Below, piece by piece: positions 36,500 to 45,309 of a stretch of DNA of 64,000 nucleotides. This stretch comes from DASQPR01 sp963836775. Lineage in GTDB: Bacteria; Actinomycetota; Actinomycetes; Mycobacteriales; Micromonosporaceae. Numbering within the stretch: the first letter of the stretch is position 1; every line of letters begins with the position of its first letter. Below the pieces are notes generated by a model that saw nothing but the letters and a program-made list of their open reading frames with translations, was not told the DNA's origin and ran no database searches. The DNA is taken from positions 496,001-560,000 of the forward strand of contig CAWIKR010000003.1 of NCBI GenBank assembly GCA_963836775.1, given 5' to 3'. Position numbers and translations under genes: made by a program.

Positions 36500-36685
36500 A
36501 TGAACACCTCTGGGAGTCTTTTGATGTCGCCGCGTCTGCTCGGCCACGTTCATCTGCGTGGCCGCACGTCGACGTCCAGAGCTGCTGATCTCGTTCATGG
36601 CGCGGTTCCGGCCGACCTTGCCTATCCGGTTCTGGCGGGCCGCACCGCAGCACGGTTGCTCAGCCTCACGGTGGCGCAGCGATGA
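36500..36685 (+). CDS. Possible small protein between EAL-DICT and cupin genes
   Basis: A 61-aa frame from the ATG at 36500 ends in an ATGA overlap with the cupin start, which is why it is listed. The product is Arg/Leu/Ala-rich, without recognisable motif. It could be a chance frame in GC-rich DNA. Confidence 0.25.
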   Translation: MNTSGSLLMSPRLLGHVHLRGRTSTSRAADLVHGAVPADLAYPVLAGRTAARLLSLTVAQR

Positions 36686-37143
36686 CGGACCATCTCTCCG
36701 GCGCGAGCCCGGCCGACCAGGGCGACGCCGGCACATGGCACGCGCCACTGCGGCATGTGAGGGGCGGCACGCTCTCCGGGCAAACCAACCAGACAACCGG
36801 CATGACGAGGTTAGAGGCGATCTCCGGCGCCACCGTCGGATCGACGAAGGTGTGGATGGGCCAGACCCACGTCAGCCCGGCGACCTCCTCCGGCGACCAT
36901 CACCACGGCGAGGCTGAGACCGCCATCTACGTGCTCTCCGGACACCCAGTCTTCGTTTTCGCCGAGGGCAGCCGGGAGGTCCGCATCGAGGCCGAACCTG
37001 GCGACTACATCTTTGTGCCGCCCTACACGCCGCATCGGGAAGAGAACCCGGGCGCGGACGAAGCCGTGGTCATCATCGCCCGGAGCAGCCAGGAAGGCAT
37101 CGTCGTCAACCTGCCAAGTCTGTGGGAGCAACCGGAGGGCTGA
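36682..37143 (+). CDS. Cupin domain protein
   Basis: 153 aa. The first cupin motif lies in SSGDHHHGEAETAIYVLSGH (metal-binding His, His and Glu), and the second in GDYIFVPPYTPHREEN (His). The spacing fits a single-domain metal-dependent cupin. A 35-residue N-terminal extension precedes the barrel and there is no signal peptide. Members range from dioxygenases and isomerases to storage-like or sensor proteins, so the reaction is not defined. It is convergent with a hydrolase gene, 161 bp away. Confidence 0.8.
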   Translation: MTDHLSGASPADQGDAGTWHAPLRHVRGGTLSGQTNQTTGMTRLEAISGATVGSTKVWMGQTHVSPATSSGDHHHGEAETAIYVLSGHPVFVFAEGSREVRIEAEPGDYIFVPPYTPHREENPGADEAVVIIARSSQEGIVVNLPSLWEQPEG

Positions 37144-37304
37144 ATGGACCCGGACATGGAGATCATCGCGTACGCCGCTCACGTATCGGCCTCCTCGGTT
37201 GGCGGGTCGGCCGGGGGGCGCTGGCGCGCCACGGCAAGGCTCCACGGCGCGGCCAGGAGCACGACCAGGACGATGACGAGTACGAGATAGGGGTGCCGTG
37301 CCAC

Positions 37305-37997
37305 CTATGCGTGCGCAGCCTGTTCCACGAACGCGGCTACAGCGTCCGGCTTGGAGACGTAGACCGAGTGACTCGCATCAACCTCGGTCACGGTTGATCC
37401 GGCCCGCTTGGACATGAATTGCTGCACCGGCGGCGGGATCATCTTGTCTTGACCCGTCATCAGATACCAGCTGGGCTTGTTCCGCCACGCCGGATCGTGA
37501 ATGGGCTGGGAGAGTGCCTCAACGCCCCACGGGACCTGCGAATCGGCCATGAACGCCGCGCTCTCGGCGTCAACGTCGCCTGCGAAGGATGCCGCGAACT
37601 TGGACTTGTCGAGGGCCAGGTAGCCCTCCATCGGCGGCAGGATGGGCGGCGCCGGCGCATCCGCGGGCGCCTTTTGAATCATGTCGTTGACCGACTCTCC
37701 TTCGTCCGGCGCAAACGCACAGATGTAAACCAGCTCGGAGACCTTCGGGTCGTTGCCGGCCTGGGTGATTACCGCTCCGCCGTACGAATGTCCGACGAGC
37801 GTGACGGGTCCGTCCTGCGCGTCAATCACGCGTTTCGTCGCTGCCACGTCATCGGACAACGAAAGTGTGGGGTTCTGGACGATGCTGACGTTGTGTCCAT
37901 CTCGTTTGAGGATGTCGTACACCCCACGCCAGCCTGATCCGTCAACAAAGCCACCGTGGACGAGAACGATATTCTTGGTGCTGACTCCACCGGCCAT
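37305..37997 (-). CDS. Alpha/beta hydrolase of the EstA/salicylate-esterase-like family
   Basis: 230 aa, ATG start. IVLVHGGFVDGSGWRGVYDI, nucleophile elbow VTLVGHSYGGAVITQAGNDP, VYICAFAPDEGESVNDMIQK, SWYLMTGQDKMIPPPVQQFM with the acid, and the His in VTEVDASHSVYVSKPDAVA. These mark a small cytosolic esterase/hydrolase group abundant in soil actinobacteria and proteobacteria, close to plant methyl-ester hydrolases. The substrate is unknown. The stop is convergent with the cupin gene, and a dehydrogenase remnant lies upstream on the same strand. Confidence 0.85.
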   Translation of the reverse strand: MAGGVSTKNIVLVHGGFVDGSGWRGVYDILKRDGHNVSIVQNPTLSLSDDVAATKRVIDAQDGPVTLVGHSYGGAVITQAGNDPKVSELVYICAFAPDEGESVNDMIQKAPADAPAPPILPPMEGYLALDKSKFAASFAGDVDAESAAFMADSQVPWGVEALSQPIHDPAWRNKPSWYLMTGQDKMIPPPVQQFMSKRAGSTVTEVDASHSVYVSKPDAVAAFVEQAAHA

Positions 37998-38245
37998 CGC
38001 AACCCCCCGAAGCGATGATGCGACACCAATCGCGGCAGTCTATGCCGCGCGAGTCGCAAGATGATCGATCGACAACAATCGAGCGGTACGCGCGTGAGCC
38101 GTCACATGCGCGACCACAACCAACAGGCTAATGCCTGCGCGTACCCGATGACGCGGGATTGCGCTCCTTCGCGCCCGAGCCGCTGGATGCCCGAACGGTC
38201 CGGCCCTGTGGCGTTTGGCGCCACCCAGACCTCCATGCTGCGCTA

Positions 38246-38446
38246 CTACTCGTCGGGCGCACCGAGTACCCGGGTGACCGCGGTCAGGTCCAGGTCCAAG
38301 CCCGCCGAGACAGCGCGCTCCCACTCGCCGGCAGCGAGGGCACCTTCGTCGCGCGCGATGGAAAGCACGGCGGCGCCGTCGGTCACCATGGTCACGACGA
38401 TGGTGGCGTTGCGGGCCGCGTCGGCCGCGGTCGTGGCGACTCTCAG
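38246..38446 (-). pseudogene. Internally deleted NAD(P)-dependent dehydrogenase (3-hydroxyisobutyrate dehydrogenase type)
   Basis: A 66-codon open stretch without its own start reads TTAADAARNATIVVTMVTDG then AAVLSIARDEGALA, the end of the Rossmann domain of the HIBDH/6PGDH family. It runs directly into EWERAVSAGLDLDLTAVTRV and a stop, which is the family's usual C-terminal helix end. The central 200 or so residues with the catalytic Lys are missing, and the 5' end merges with the 3' end of the LuxR gene. This was found by translating the minus strand by eye. Confidence 0.6.
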
Positions 38447-41133
38447 CGCCCAGTCCCGTTAGTGGTGGCCACGCGGCCCCCGGCCAACAGCCTCAGCTCG
38501 CGGCCACGTTGCACCGCCGTAGAACGATCGGTGGCACCGAGCTTCGTGTAAATGCGCCTGATATGGGTGTTCACAGTGTTCACCGATACCGAGAGTTCCT
38601 CGGCAATCTCCGGCCTTGTGAGGTTGGTCGGTAAGAAGCGTAGGACTCGTAGTTCGGTGGGGCTGAGTTGCTCGACGAGCGCCGCCGCCGGCTTCGCCGC
38701 CATGCCGCCAGTGCCGAGGACATCGTGGATATCCTGGACGAATGCCGCGTGCGCGGTGCAGCGCGGCTGCGCCGCAAGTAGCGATGCGCCATCGACCATC
38801 GCGAACGGCAGGATCAGCCGGTCCGGTTCGGCCAGGTCCAGCGCGTGTTCGATGGCGTCTTGAGCGCCACGTTCGTCGCCGAGGTCGCGCCGGGCCAGCG
38901 CATCCAGGAGATAGGCCTCCACCCGGGCGAGGTTCGTGCCCTTTGCGCGGCCATCGAGAACGGTGGCGAGTTCGCGCCGAGCCGCGTGCGGGTCGCCTTC
39001 GGCCAGCCGGAGGGTAGCGGATGCGTTTCGGATCTCGACGGTCTTCGCCATCTCGGCAGTGACTGCCGCGAGGGCGGCACGCGCCTCGTCGAGCCGGCCC
39101 AGCCGGGTCAGGGTCGCGATTGTCCAGGCGATCACCCGGGGCGTGAGCGCGTGCGAGCCGGCCATCGCTTGCTGCACCCGCGCGGCGGTGACGAGTTCCG
39201 CCAACGCCTGGTCATGCTGTCCGCGAATCGCGGGGAGGTAGGCGGAGATCATGTGAAGGAGGAGCCGGAGCCCGGGTTCGCCGGCAGCCGGAGTGACGCG
39301 CCGCGCGCGCTCCAGCCACAGCTCGCCCCGTTCGAACTCGCCGGTCACGATGAGGATGCCCGCCAGCGTCGTGACCGCGGGTGCGATCACCGGTTCGCTG
39401 TCCCAGCCATACCGGGCAGCGAGGGTGATGGCGTCGTGGCAGTGCTGCTTGGCCCTGGTGTTCGATTCGCCGATGACCGCGAAGCCGAGGTGGGCCAGGC
39501 AGGCGACCTCCAGATACGGGCGGCCGATGTCATGTGCCAGCGCGGCGCCGTCGGCCAGGTGGCGTCGGCTGTCGGCGCGTCGCATGGACCAGGCTTCGGT
39601 GACGCCGAGGTTCAGGAAGGCTAGCGTCTGCAGGTCGGCGCCGAGCGCCACGTCGATGCCGGATGTCGCGGACATCATGGCGAGAAGGGCTTCGACCTGT
39701 GCCAGTACGCCGTCGAAGTGCCCGCGCAGGCGCGCGGCCAATAGGTCGAGCACAGCGATCGCGGTGGTAAGGCGGCGCTTGCGCGCGGGTGCGGTGGTGG
39801 CCGCATACGCCCGTGCCGCAGCCAGATGCGCATCGGCTTGATCGAGATGAGGGTGGTCCAGATCCGCGATCGCGTGGACCAGGGCAAGGCCCGGCGAATC
39901 CATGGCGATACCAGCAGGGAAGGCACGCAGCAGGGCCGAGACGGTCGCGGCCTGTCCGTCGAGGGTGAGGCTGACCGCCGCGTCGGTGAGGCGGTCCGCG
40001 GCGTCCGACCAGTCTCCGGCCGCTTGCAGGTGCCGAATGGCGTCGGCGACGTCTCCGTGCTCTTCGAGCCATTGCGCGGCGAGCCGATGCAGCCCCGGGA
40101 TCTCGCTCGGGGCTATTCGCCGGAGTTCAAGGCGCAGCAGGTCCCTGAACAGGTGGTGATATCGGAACCAGGTGCGGACCGGGTCGAGGGACACGACGAA
40201 GGCGTTGGCGTCTTCGAGGTCCAGCAAGATCTTCTCGGATCCGGCGGAGCCGGTGAGCAGGTCGGCCAACTCGCCGTTGACCCGGTCGAGGAGGCAGGTC
40301 CGCAGCAGCAGATGCTGCACGTCCGACGGTTGCCGGTCCAGCATCTCGGCGATCAGATACTCGGCGACCATCCGGTCGTTTCCCGAAAACTCGGCCACGA
40401 AGCGGTCGGGTTCGGGGTGGCCGACCAGCGACAGCAACGCCAGACGAAGGCCGGCCGCCCAGCCTTCGGTGCGCTGGTGCAGGGCGGCCACCGCCGGATC
40501 GGCCAGGGCGATCCCGCCGGCGGCGAGCAATGCACGGGTTTCATCCACGCTGAACTGGAACTGTCCGGCCCGGATCTCGGCCAGTTCTCCGGCGAGCCGG
40601 AGCTGGTGCAGGCGCAGCGGTGTGTCCCGGCGGGTCGCCACGACGGCGTGAGCGTTGCTCGGCAACGTGGTCAGCAGGGATGTCAGCTGCTCAGCTGCCT
40701 CGGCCGAGGCGAGTTCGTGCAGGTCGTCGATGATCAGGACGATCGGCTCGACGGCCGACGAGAGTTCGGAGCGAATCCGATCGACCATCGCGGGACCGTT
40801 GAACCCCGGCGATGGTCTTGGCGGCTCCGCCCCTCCGTCGAAACTGCGGAGCACCGCCAGGATGGCCAGCCAGAACTGCTGCGCGTCCTGCTGCTGTGGT
40901 CGTACGGTCACGAACGCGATTCGGCGGCTCGGGCGCGGCCTGTCGGTCCAGGCCCGCAGCAGGGTGGTTTTTCCGCTGCCGGCGGGCGCCGAGATCACGG
41001 TCACCTTTCGCTCCGTTGCCCGATCCAACGCGCCGAGCAGCCCAGGACGGGCGATCAGCCCGGATGCTGCGGCACGAGCCGTCTGTCGGGCCCGGGTCAA
41101 CGGTTCACCAGGCACGCCGGGGCGTTCGGGCAT
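38443..41133 (-). CDS. LAL-type LuxR-family activator (MalT-like, 896 aa)
   Basis: The N-terminal P-loop ATPase has Walker A VISAPAGSGKTTLLRAWTDR and Walker B PIVLIIDDLHELASAEAAEQ. The centre (about 340-820) is a TPR/ARM-like helical sensor. The C-terminal LuxR helix-turn-helix is intact: LSPTELRVLRFLPTNLTRPE, IAEELSVSVNTVNTHIRRIY, KLGATDRSTAVQRGREL. LALs bind ATP and an inducer, then activate nearby operons by oligomerising on repeated sites. The divergent gap of 87 bp to a five-gene catabolic-looking operon holds three TCACC-type half sites at 12-bp steps, so this is its probable regulator. Confidence 0.9.
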   Translation of the reverse strand: MPERPGVPGEPLTRARQTARAAASGLIARPGLLGALDRATERKVTVISAPAGSGKTTLLRAWTDRPRPSRRIAFVTVRPQQQDAQQFWLAILAVLRSFDGGAEPPRPSPGFNGPAMVDRIRSELSSAVEPIVLIIDDLHELASAEAAEQLTSLLTTLPSNAHAVVATRRDTPLRLHQLRLAGELAEIRAGQFQFSVDETRALLAAGGIALADPAVAALHQRTEGWAAGLRLALLSLVGHPEPDRFVAEFSGNDRMVAEYLIAEMLDRQPSDVQHLLLRTCLLDRVNGELADLLTGSAGSEKILLDLEDANAFVVSLDPVRTWFRYHHLFRDLLRLELRRIAPSEIPGLHRLAAQWLEEHGDVADAIRHLQAAGDWSDAADRLTDAAVSLTLDGQAATVSALLRAFPAGIAMDSPGLALVHAIADLDHPHLDQADAHLAAARAYAATTAPARKRRLTTAIAVLDLLAARLRGHFDGVLAQVEALLAMMSATSGIDVALGADLQTLAFLNLGVTEAWSMRRADSRRHLADGAALAHDIGRPYLEVACLAHLGFAVIGESNTRAKQHCHDAITLAARYGWDSEPVIAPAVTTLAGILIVTGEFERGELWLERARRVTPAAGEPGLRLLLHMISAYLPAIRGQHDQALAELVTAARVQQAMAGSHALTPRVIAWTIATLTRLGRLDEARAALAAVTAEMAKTVEIRNASATLRLAEGDPHAARRELATVLDGRAKGTNLARVEAYLLDALARRDLGDERGAQDAIEHALDLAEPDRLILPFAMVDGASLLAAQPRCTAHAAFVQDIHDVLGTGGMAAKPAAALVEQLSPTELRVLRFLPTNLTRPEIAEELSVSVNTVNTHIRRIYTKLGATDRSTAVQRGRELRLLAGGRVATTNGTGR

Positions 41134-41168
41134 TTACCCAGCCTAACCCGGCATGCGGAACGGCCAGA

Positions 41169-41197
41169 TCACCAGATTCCGGTGACGACTGGTCACC
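41169..41197. promoter_or_regulatory. Three half-site array in the LAL/operon divergent promoter region
   Basis: TCACC at 41169-41173, GGTGA at 41181-41185 and TCACC at 41193-41197 begin exactly 12 bp apart, in alternating orientation. The last two form the perfect dyad GGTGAC-N5-GTCACC. Repeated sites near one helical turn are expected for an oligomerising LAL activator. Confidence 0.45.
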
Positions 41198-41220
41198 AGG
41201 GCGGCGGCGACGCTCGAGTG

Positions 41221-42186
41221 ATGACAACGGACCTCAGTTCTCAGCTGCCGGACTTCGCGCCGGTACCACAGGCGGCCTTCGGCCCCGCTCTCAACGCGCA
41301 GGGCTACTTCGTGGGCCGGGTCGAACGCAACCTGTTCTGGGTCACCGACGGCACCTACCAGTCGGCGTTCCTGGCCACAGCGGACGGCGTGGTGCTTTTC
41401 GACGCACCGCCGACGATCGGGCACAATCTGCGCCGCGCGGTCGATGACGTCGCCGCGGCCGAGGGCACCACCAACACGGTGACCCATTTGGTCTACTCGC
41501 ACCACCACGCCGACCACGCCGGCGCCGCAAACCTGTTCGGCGACGACCTGATCCGGATCGGCCACGAGGAGACCCGGCGGCTGCTGCTGCGCGACAACGA
41601 CCCGACCCGGCCGGCTCCGGAGGAGACATTCACCGACCGGTACATCGTGGAGGTCGGCGGGGAGCGGGTCGAATTGGCCTATCACGGCCCGAACCATTCG
41701 CCGGACAACATCTTTATCCACTTCCCGAACCACGATGCGCTGATGCTGATCGACATCGTCAACTCGGGCTGGGTGCCGATCTACAACCTCAACCTCAGCG
41801 AGGACGTGCCCGGCTACATCGACGCGCCCGGCCAGGCGCTGAACTATCCGTGGACGCATTACATCGGCGGCCACCTCGGCCGGCTCGGCACCCGCGACGA
41901 TCTGGTCCTGCACCAGCGCTACATCGGCGACATCGTCGACAGCTCGTACGCGGCGCTCGCCGCGATCGACCCCACCCCGTACTTCGTCAAGTACGGCGCG
42001 AACGTGTGGGCGGGCGTCAACGGCTACCTGGACGCGGTCACCGCTGAGGCCGCCGCCCCGGTCATCGCCAAGTACACCGGTGTGCTGGGCGCGGCGGACG
42101 TGCCCGCGTTCACCACCAGCACCACGTTCACCATCCTCCAGTCGATCCGGCTCGACCTCGGTACGGGATCGCAGGTCCACCCGTGA
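41221..42186 (+). CDS. MBL-fold metallohydrolase, first gene of LAL-linked operon
   Basis: 321 aa from the ATG at 41221; the longer frame that runs back inside the LuxR gene is antisense shadow. The metal motif is YSHHHADHAG (H-x-H-x-D-H), followed by YHGPNHSPDNIFIHFPNHDA and IGGHLGRLGTRDDLVLHQ, supplying the other His and Asp ligands. The group hydrolyses esters, lactones or thioesters with two zinc or iron ions. The next gene starts inside its stop (GTGA). In an operon with SDR, AKR and esterase it may open a lactone or ester intermediate (inference). Confidence 0.82.
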   Translation: MTTDLSSQLPDFAPVPQAAFGPALNAQGYFVGRVERNLFWVTDGTYQSAFLATADGVVLFDAPPTIGHNLRRAVDDVAAAEGTTNTVTHLVYSHHHADHAGAANLFGDDLIRIGHEETRRLLLRDNDPTRPAPEETFTDRYIVEVGGERVELAYHGPNHSPDNIFIHFPNHDALMLIDIVNSGWVPIYNLNLSEDVPGYIDAPGQALNYPWTHYIGGHLGRLGTRDDLVLHQRYIGDIVDSSYAALAAIDPTPYFVKYGANVWAGVNGYLDAVTAEAAAPVIAKYTGVLGAADVPAFTTSTTFTILQSIRLDLGTGSQVHP

Positions 42187-42863
42187 CCGGGCGGGTTGCG
42201 ATCGTGGTCGGCGCGGGTGGCGAGCTCGGTCTGGCGACGGTCCCGAAGCTGACTGCGGCCGGCTACCAGGTCGTGGGTATCGACCGCAGCGAGGCCGCGC
42301 TGAAACGGCTTGGCGACAGCATCCAGTACGAGATCGGCGATGCGACCGACCCACGCAGGGCCCGCAGCCTGATCGATCAGATCGCCACCGAGGTCGGTCC
42401 GCCCGAGGTTCTGGTCAACACGATCGGCACGTATCACCTCGGCGACGCGTCCAGCGCCACGCCCGAGGACTTGCGGCTCATGATGGACGTGAACCTCGGC
42501 ACGGCGCTCTGGCTCAGCCAGGCCGTCACGCCCTATATGCGCGAGCGCGGATCCGGCGCGATCGTGCACGTCGCGGCCCGCCCCGGTCTGGAGCCGACCG
42601 CCGGCATGGTCACCTACGGTCTGAGCAAGGCCGCCCTTGTCCACCTCGTTCGCGTACTCGACCTGGAGCTACGACCGCTGGGAATCCGGATCAACGCGAT
42701 TGCGCCGAACCTGTTGGATACCGACAAGACCCGGCCATACCTGCCGCCCGAACTGCTGGCGCAAGCGATCGGGCCGGCGGCAGCGGCCGATGTCATCGCC
42801 TTCCTCGTCAGTGACGCCGCCGCCTCGATCAGCGGTGCGGTCGTGCCGACGTATGGCCCCTGA
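42183..42863 (+). CDS. Short-chain dehydrogenase/reductase
   Basis: 226 aa, GTG start overlapping the MBL stop. The nucleotide loop is VVGAGGELGLATVPKLTAAG (GxxGxxG variant), then YEIGDATDPRRARSLIDQ and VLVNTIGTYHL (NTIG for NNAG). The active site Tyr and Lys are in MVTYGLSKAALVHLV. The position before it reads HVAARPGLEP, so the usual catalytic Ser is replaced, a known variant in quinoid or unusual SDRs. Such enzymes reduce ketones or oxidise alcohols with NAD(P). The aldo/keto reductase follows after 115 bp. Confidence 0.85.
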   Translation: MTGRVAIVVGAGGELGLATVPKLTAAGYQVVGIDRSEAALKRLGDSIQYEIGDATDPRRARSLIDQIATEVGPPEVLVNTIGTYHLGDASSATPEDLRLMMDVNLGTALWLSQAVTPYMRERGSGAIVHVAARPGLEPTAGMVTYGLSKAALVHLVRVLDLELRPLGIRINAIAPNLLDTDKTRPYLPPELLAQAIGPAAAADVIAFLVSDAAASISGAVVPTYGP

Positions 42864-42978
42864 CACCACCGATCATGTCCGATTTCACCGACACCACCGC
42901 CTTCGCCTTCACCGCGCCGGGCGCCGCAGTCGGCTCCTTGTCTCGGATCCGGCTTCAGATCGTCGAAAGGAAAGCGGC

Positions 42979-43884
42979 ATGAGCGTTGATGCCCAGAGTC
43001 TCGGTGGGTCGTACCCGGTCGGCTCGTGGCGGGTGAATCGGGTCGGTTACGGCGCCATGCAACTCGCCGGCGACGACTTCTTCGGCACGTCCAACGGCTC
43101 GGCTGAGGCCGAGGCCGAGGCCGTGGACGTGCTGCGCGCGGCCACGGCGGCCGGCGTCAACCACATCGACACCGCCCAGTATTACGGCCCTGGCACGGTC
43201 AACCGGCTGATCCGCGAAGCCTTGCATCCCTATCCGGCGGGCCTCGCGATCGTCAGCAAGGTCGCCGCGCGCTGGGACAGCGGCGGATCCCTCGTGCGCT
43301 TCGACAGTCCCGACGAACTGCGCCGCGGCATCGAGGACAACCTCGCGACCCTCGGCCTCCAGCGGCTGGCCGCAGTCAACCTGCGGATGATGGATCCGGC
43401 CGAACCACCCGGCAACCGCTTCGACGCACAGGTCGCTGCCTTGGCCCGGGCACGCGACGACGGGTTGATCGATGGTGTGGGGCTCAGCAACGTCTCCCGC
43501 GGGCATTTGATCCGGGCCCTCGATCAGACCGAGATCGTCTGCGTCCAGAACCTGTTCAACCTCGCCGACCAGGAATCGCGTGACGTGCTCGACGAATGTC
43601 ACGCGCGCGGGATCGCCTTCGTGCCGTACTGCCCGCTCGGCCTGCCCGGGGCGCAGCGGCGACACCTTCTCGGCCATCCCAGCCTCGCGGCCGTGGCCGC
43701 GCGGCTGGCCGCTACACCGGCACAGGTCGCTCTCGCCTGGCTGCTTGATCTCGCCCCTAACGTCCTGCTCATCGCGGGCACCCGGACGCGAACCCACCTC
43801 GCCGAGAACCTTGGGTCCGTCGACGTCCGCCTGGACGACCAGGCCCGGTTCGACCTGGCCAAACTCGAAAGAGGACATCCATGA
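42979..43884 (+). CDS. Aldo/keto reductase
   Basis: 301 aa from the ATG at 42979, preceded by GAAAGGAAAG. The AKR landmarks are present: VGYGAMQLAGDDFFG, GVNHIDTAQYYGPGTVNRLI (catalytic Asp and Tyr), AIVSKVAARWDS (Lys), then DGVGLSNVSRGHLIRALDQT and the NADPH-binding end LLIAGTRTRTHLAENLGSV. It should reduce aldehydes or ketones with NADPH. It overlaps the following esterase start by 4 bp (ATGA), so expression is coupled. The operon thus offers two different carbonyl reductases side by side. Confidence 0.9.
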   Translation: MSVDAQSLGGSYPVGSWRVNRVGYGAMQLAGDDFFGTSNGSAEAEAEAVDVLRAATAAGVNHIDTAQYYGPGTVNRLIREALHPYPAGLAIVSKVAARWDSGGSLVRFDSPDELRRGIEDNLATLGLQRLAAVNLRMMDPAEPPGNRFDAQVAALARARDDGLIDGVGLSNVSRGHLIRALDQTEIVCVQNLFNLADQESRDVLDECHARGIAFVPYCPLGLPGAQRRHLLGHPSLAAVAARLAATPAQVALAWLLDLAPNVLLIAGTRTRTHLAENLGSVDVRLDDQARFDLAKLERGHP

Positions 43885-44798
43885 CCATTCAACAGCGAGC
43901 AACCCTCGACGCAATCCTGCGGCAGTCGGCCTTCCCGCCCGACAGCGACGTCGACGAGCAGCGCCGACAGCTACGCGCGCTGCTCTCGGCCCAGCCGTTG
44001 CCCGCCGATATCGCGGTCGCCGCAGTCACACTCGGCGGTGTTCCGAACGCTGAGATCACCGTCGACGGAATCGCCACTCGCCATACCGTCCTGTATTTCC
44101 ACGCCGGCGTGTACGTGCTGGGCGACGCGTTTCTGGCCGCCGACTTGGCCGCGCAGGTTGGCCGCCGTACCCAGTCCAAGGTCATCTCCGTCGACTACCG
44201 GCTCGCACCCGAGCACCCGTTTCCGGCCGCGGTCGATGACGCCCTAGCCGTCTACGAGGCGCTTCTCCAAGACGGCTTCGACCCATCGGACATCGTGTTC
44301 GCGGGCGAGTCTGCCGGCGGCGGAATCGCCATCGCCACCATGGTCAATGCCCGTGACCACGGTATGCCGCTGCCCGCCGCCGCCTACGTCATGTCCCCGT
44401 ATGTGGATCTCACGCTCGCCGGGGAGACCATGAAGACCAAGCGCGAGGTCGATCCACTGCTCAGCGAGCAAGCACTGCGGGTACGAGTGGGTGACTATAC
44501 GGCCGGCCACGACGCCGCCCTCGGGCTCATCAGCCCCATCTTCGCCGACCTGTCCGGCCTGCCGCCTGTGCTCATCCAGGCCGGAACGCACGAGGTTCTG
44601 CTTGACGATGCCGTCCGTCTCGCGCGGCAAGCGGCCACCGCGGACGTCGAGGTTATTCTCGATATCACCCCTGGGGCACCGCACGTCTTCCAGGCTTACC
44701 ATTCAATCCTTGACGAGGCGGTCGCGGCGTTGGACCGCGCTGGACAGTTCCTGTCGGCGCATCTGACAATCGCAGCGCAGTCAACGACAGGAGTTTGA
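43881..44798 (+). CDS. HSL-type alpha/beta hydrolase with altered oxyanion motif
   Basis: 305 aa. VDYRLAPEHPFPAAVDDALA, nucleophile elbow FAGESAGGGIAIATMVNARD and PVLIQAGTHEVLLDDAVRLA identify the hormone-sensitive-lipase family; the catalytic His lies in PGAPHVFQAYH. The normally conserved HGGG oxyanion loop reads FHAGVYVLGDAF, so one or two Gly donors are replaced. Several known esterases tolerate HGGA-type changes, but HAGV is uncommon and could change specificity. It is coupled to the AKR gene; the Ddn-like gene follows at once. Confidence 0.85.
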   Translation: MTIQQRATLDAILRQSAFPPDSDVDEQRRQLRALLSAQPLPADIAVAAVTLGGVPNAEITVDGIATRHTVLYFHAGVYVLGDAFLAADLAAQVGRRTQSKVISVDYRLAPEHPFPAAVDDALAVYEALLQDGFDPSDIVFAGESAGGGIAIATMVNARDHGMPLPAAAYVMSPYVDLTLAGETMKTKREVDPLLSEQALRVRVGDYTAGHDAALGLISPIFADLSGLPPVLIQAGTHEVLLDDAVRLARQAATADVEVILDITPGAPHVFQAYHSILDEAVAALDRAGQFLSAHLTIAAQSTTGV

Positions 44799-44799
44799 C

Positions 44800-45228
44800 G
44801 TGAGCGAGCCGCTCGACTGGAACGCCAAGACGATCGCAGAGTTTCGTTCGAACGACGGCAAGGTCGGCGGAGTCTTCGAAGGCGCCCCGATAGTCCTGGT
44901 GCACCACCGCGGCCGCCACAGCGGGCGCGAGCAAGTCACCCCGGTGATGTATCTCCCGGATGAGACCGAAGGCGATGTCATCTACATCTTCGCCACCAGG
45001 AGTGGGGCACCCAGAAACCCAGACTGGTATTACAACCTTGCCGATGCCGGTGCCAGCCGGATCGAACGCGGCACCGACGCGTATGACGTGACTATCCGCG
45101 AGGTGACCGGCGCCGACCACGACCGCATCTACGCCGAGCAGGCGCGTCGATACCCAGGCTTCGCCGAGTACGCCCGCCTGACCGCCGGGATTCGCGTCAT
45201 TCCGGTCCTTGAACTCCGGCGAGCCTGA
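44800..45228 (+). CDS. Deazaflavin-dependent (Ddn-type) nitroreductase family protein
   Basis: 142 aa, GTG start 1 nt after the esterase stop. The DDN motif is clear: HHRGRHSGREQVTPVMYLPD, VIYIFATRSGAPRNPDWYYN, then ARRYPGFAEYARLTAGIRVI and PVLELRR. These split-barrel proteins bind coenzyme F420 and reduce quinones, aflatoxins or nitro compounds, or act as quinone-linked detoxifiers. As last gene of the LAL-linked operon it suggests that the pathway handles an aromatic or quinone-like compound, which remains inference. Confidence 0.88.
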   Translation: MSEPLDWNAKTIAEFRSNDGKVGGVFEGAPIVLVHHRGRHSGREQVTPVMYLPDETEGDVIYIFATRSGAPRNPDWYYNLADAGASRIERGTDAYDVTIREVTGADHDRIYAEQARRYPGFAEYARLTAGIRVIPVLELRRA

Positions 45229-45309
45229 CCTGGTTGGCAGGTGGCGGCTACGACTTGAGGACCGGCGATCCCTAAGCGGGCCGTCGCCGCTCGGGTTACC
45301 GGCGGTGTC

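Noticed and set aside
38061..38551. Plus-strand frames upstream of the hydrolase gene
   Set aside because: They are antisense to the dehydrogenase remnant and the end of the LuxR gene.
39826..41220. Long N-terminal extension of the MBL hydrolase frame, antisense inside the LuxR gene
   Set aside because: The extension is antisense to a clearly conserved LAL protein and shows only shadow composition; the hydrolase homology begins at the ATG at 41221.
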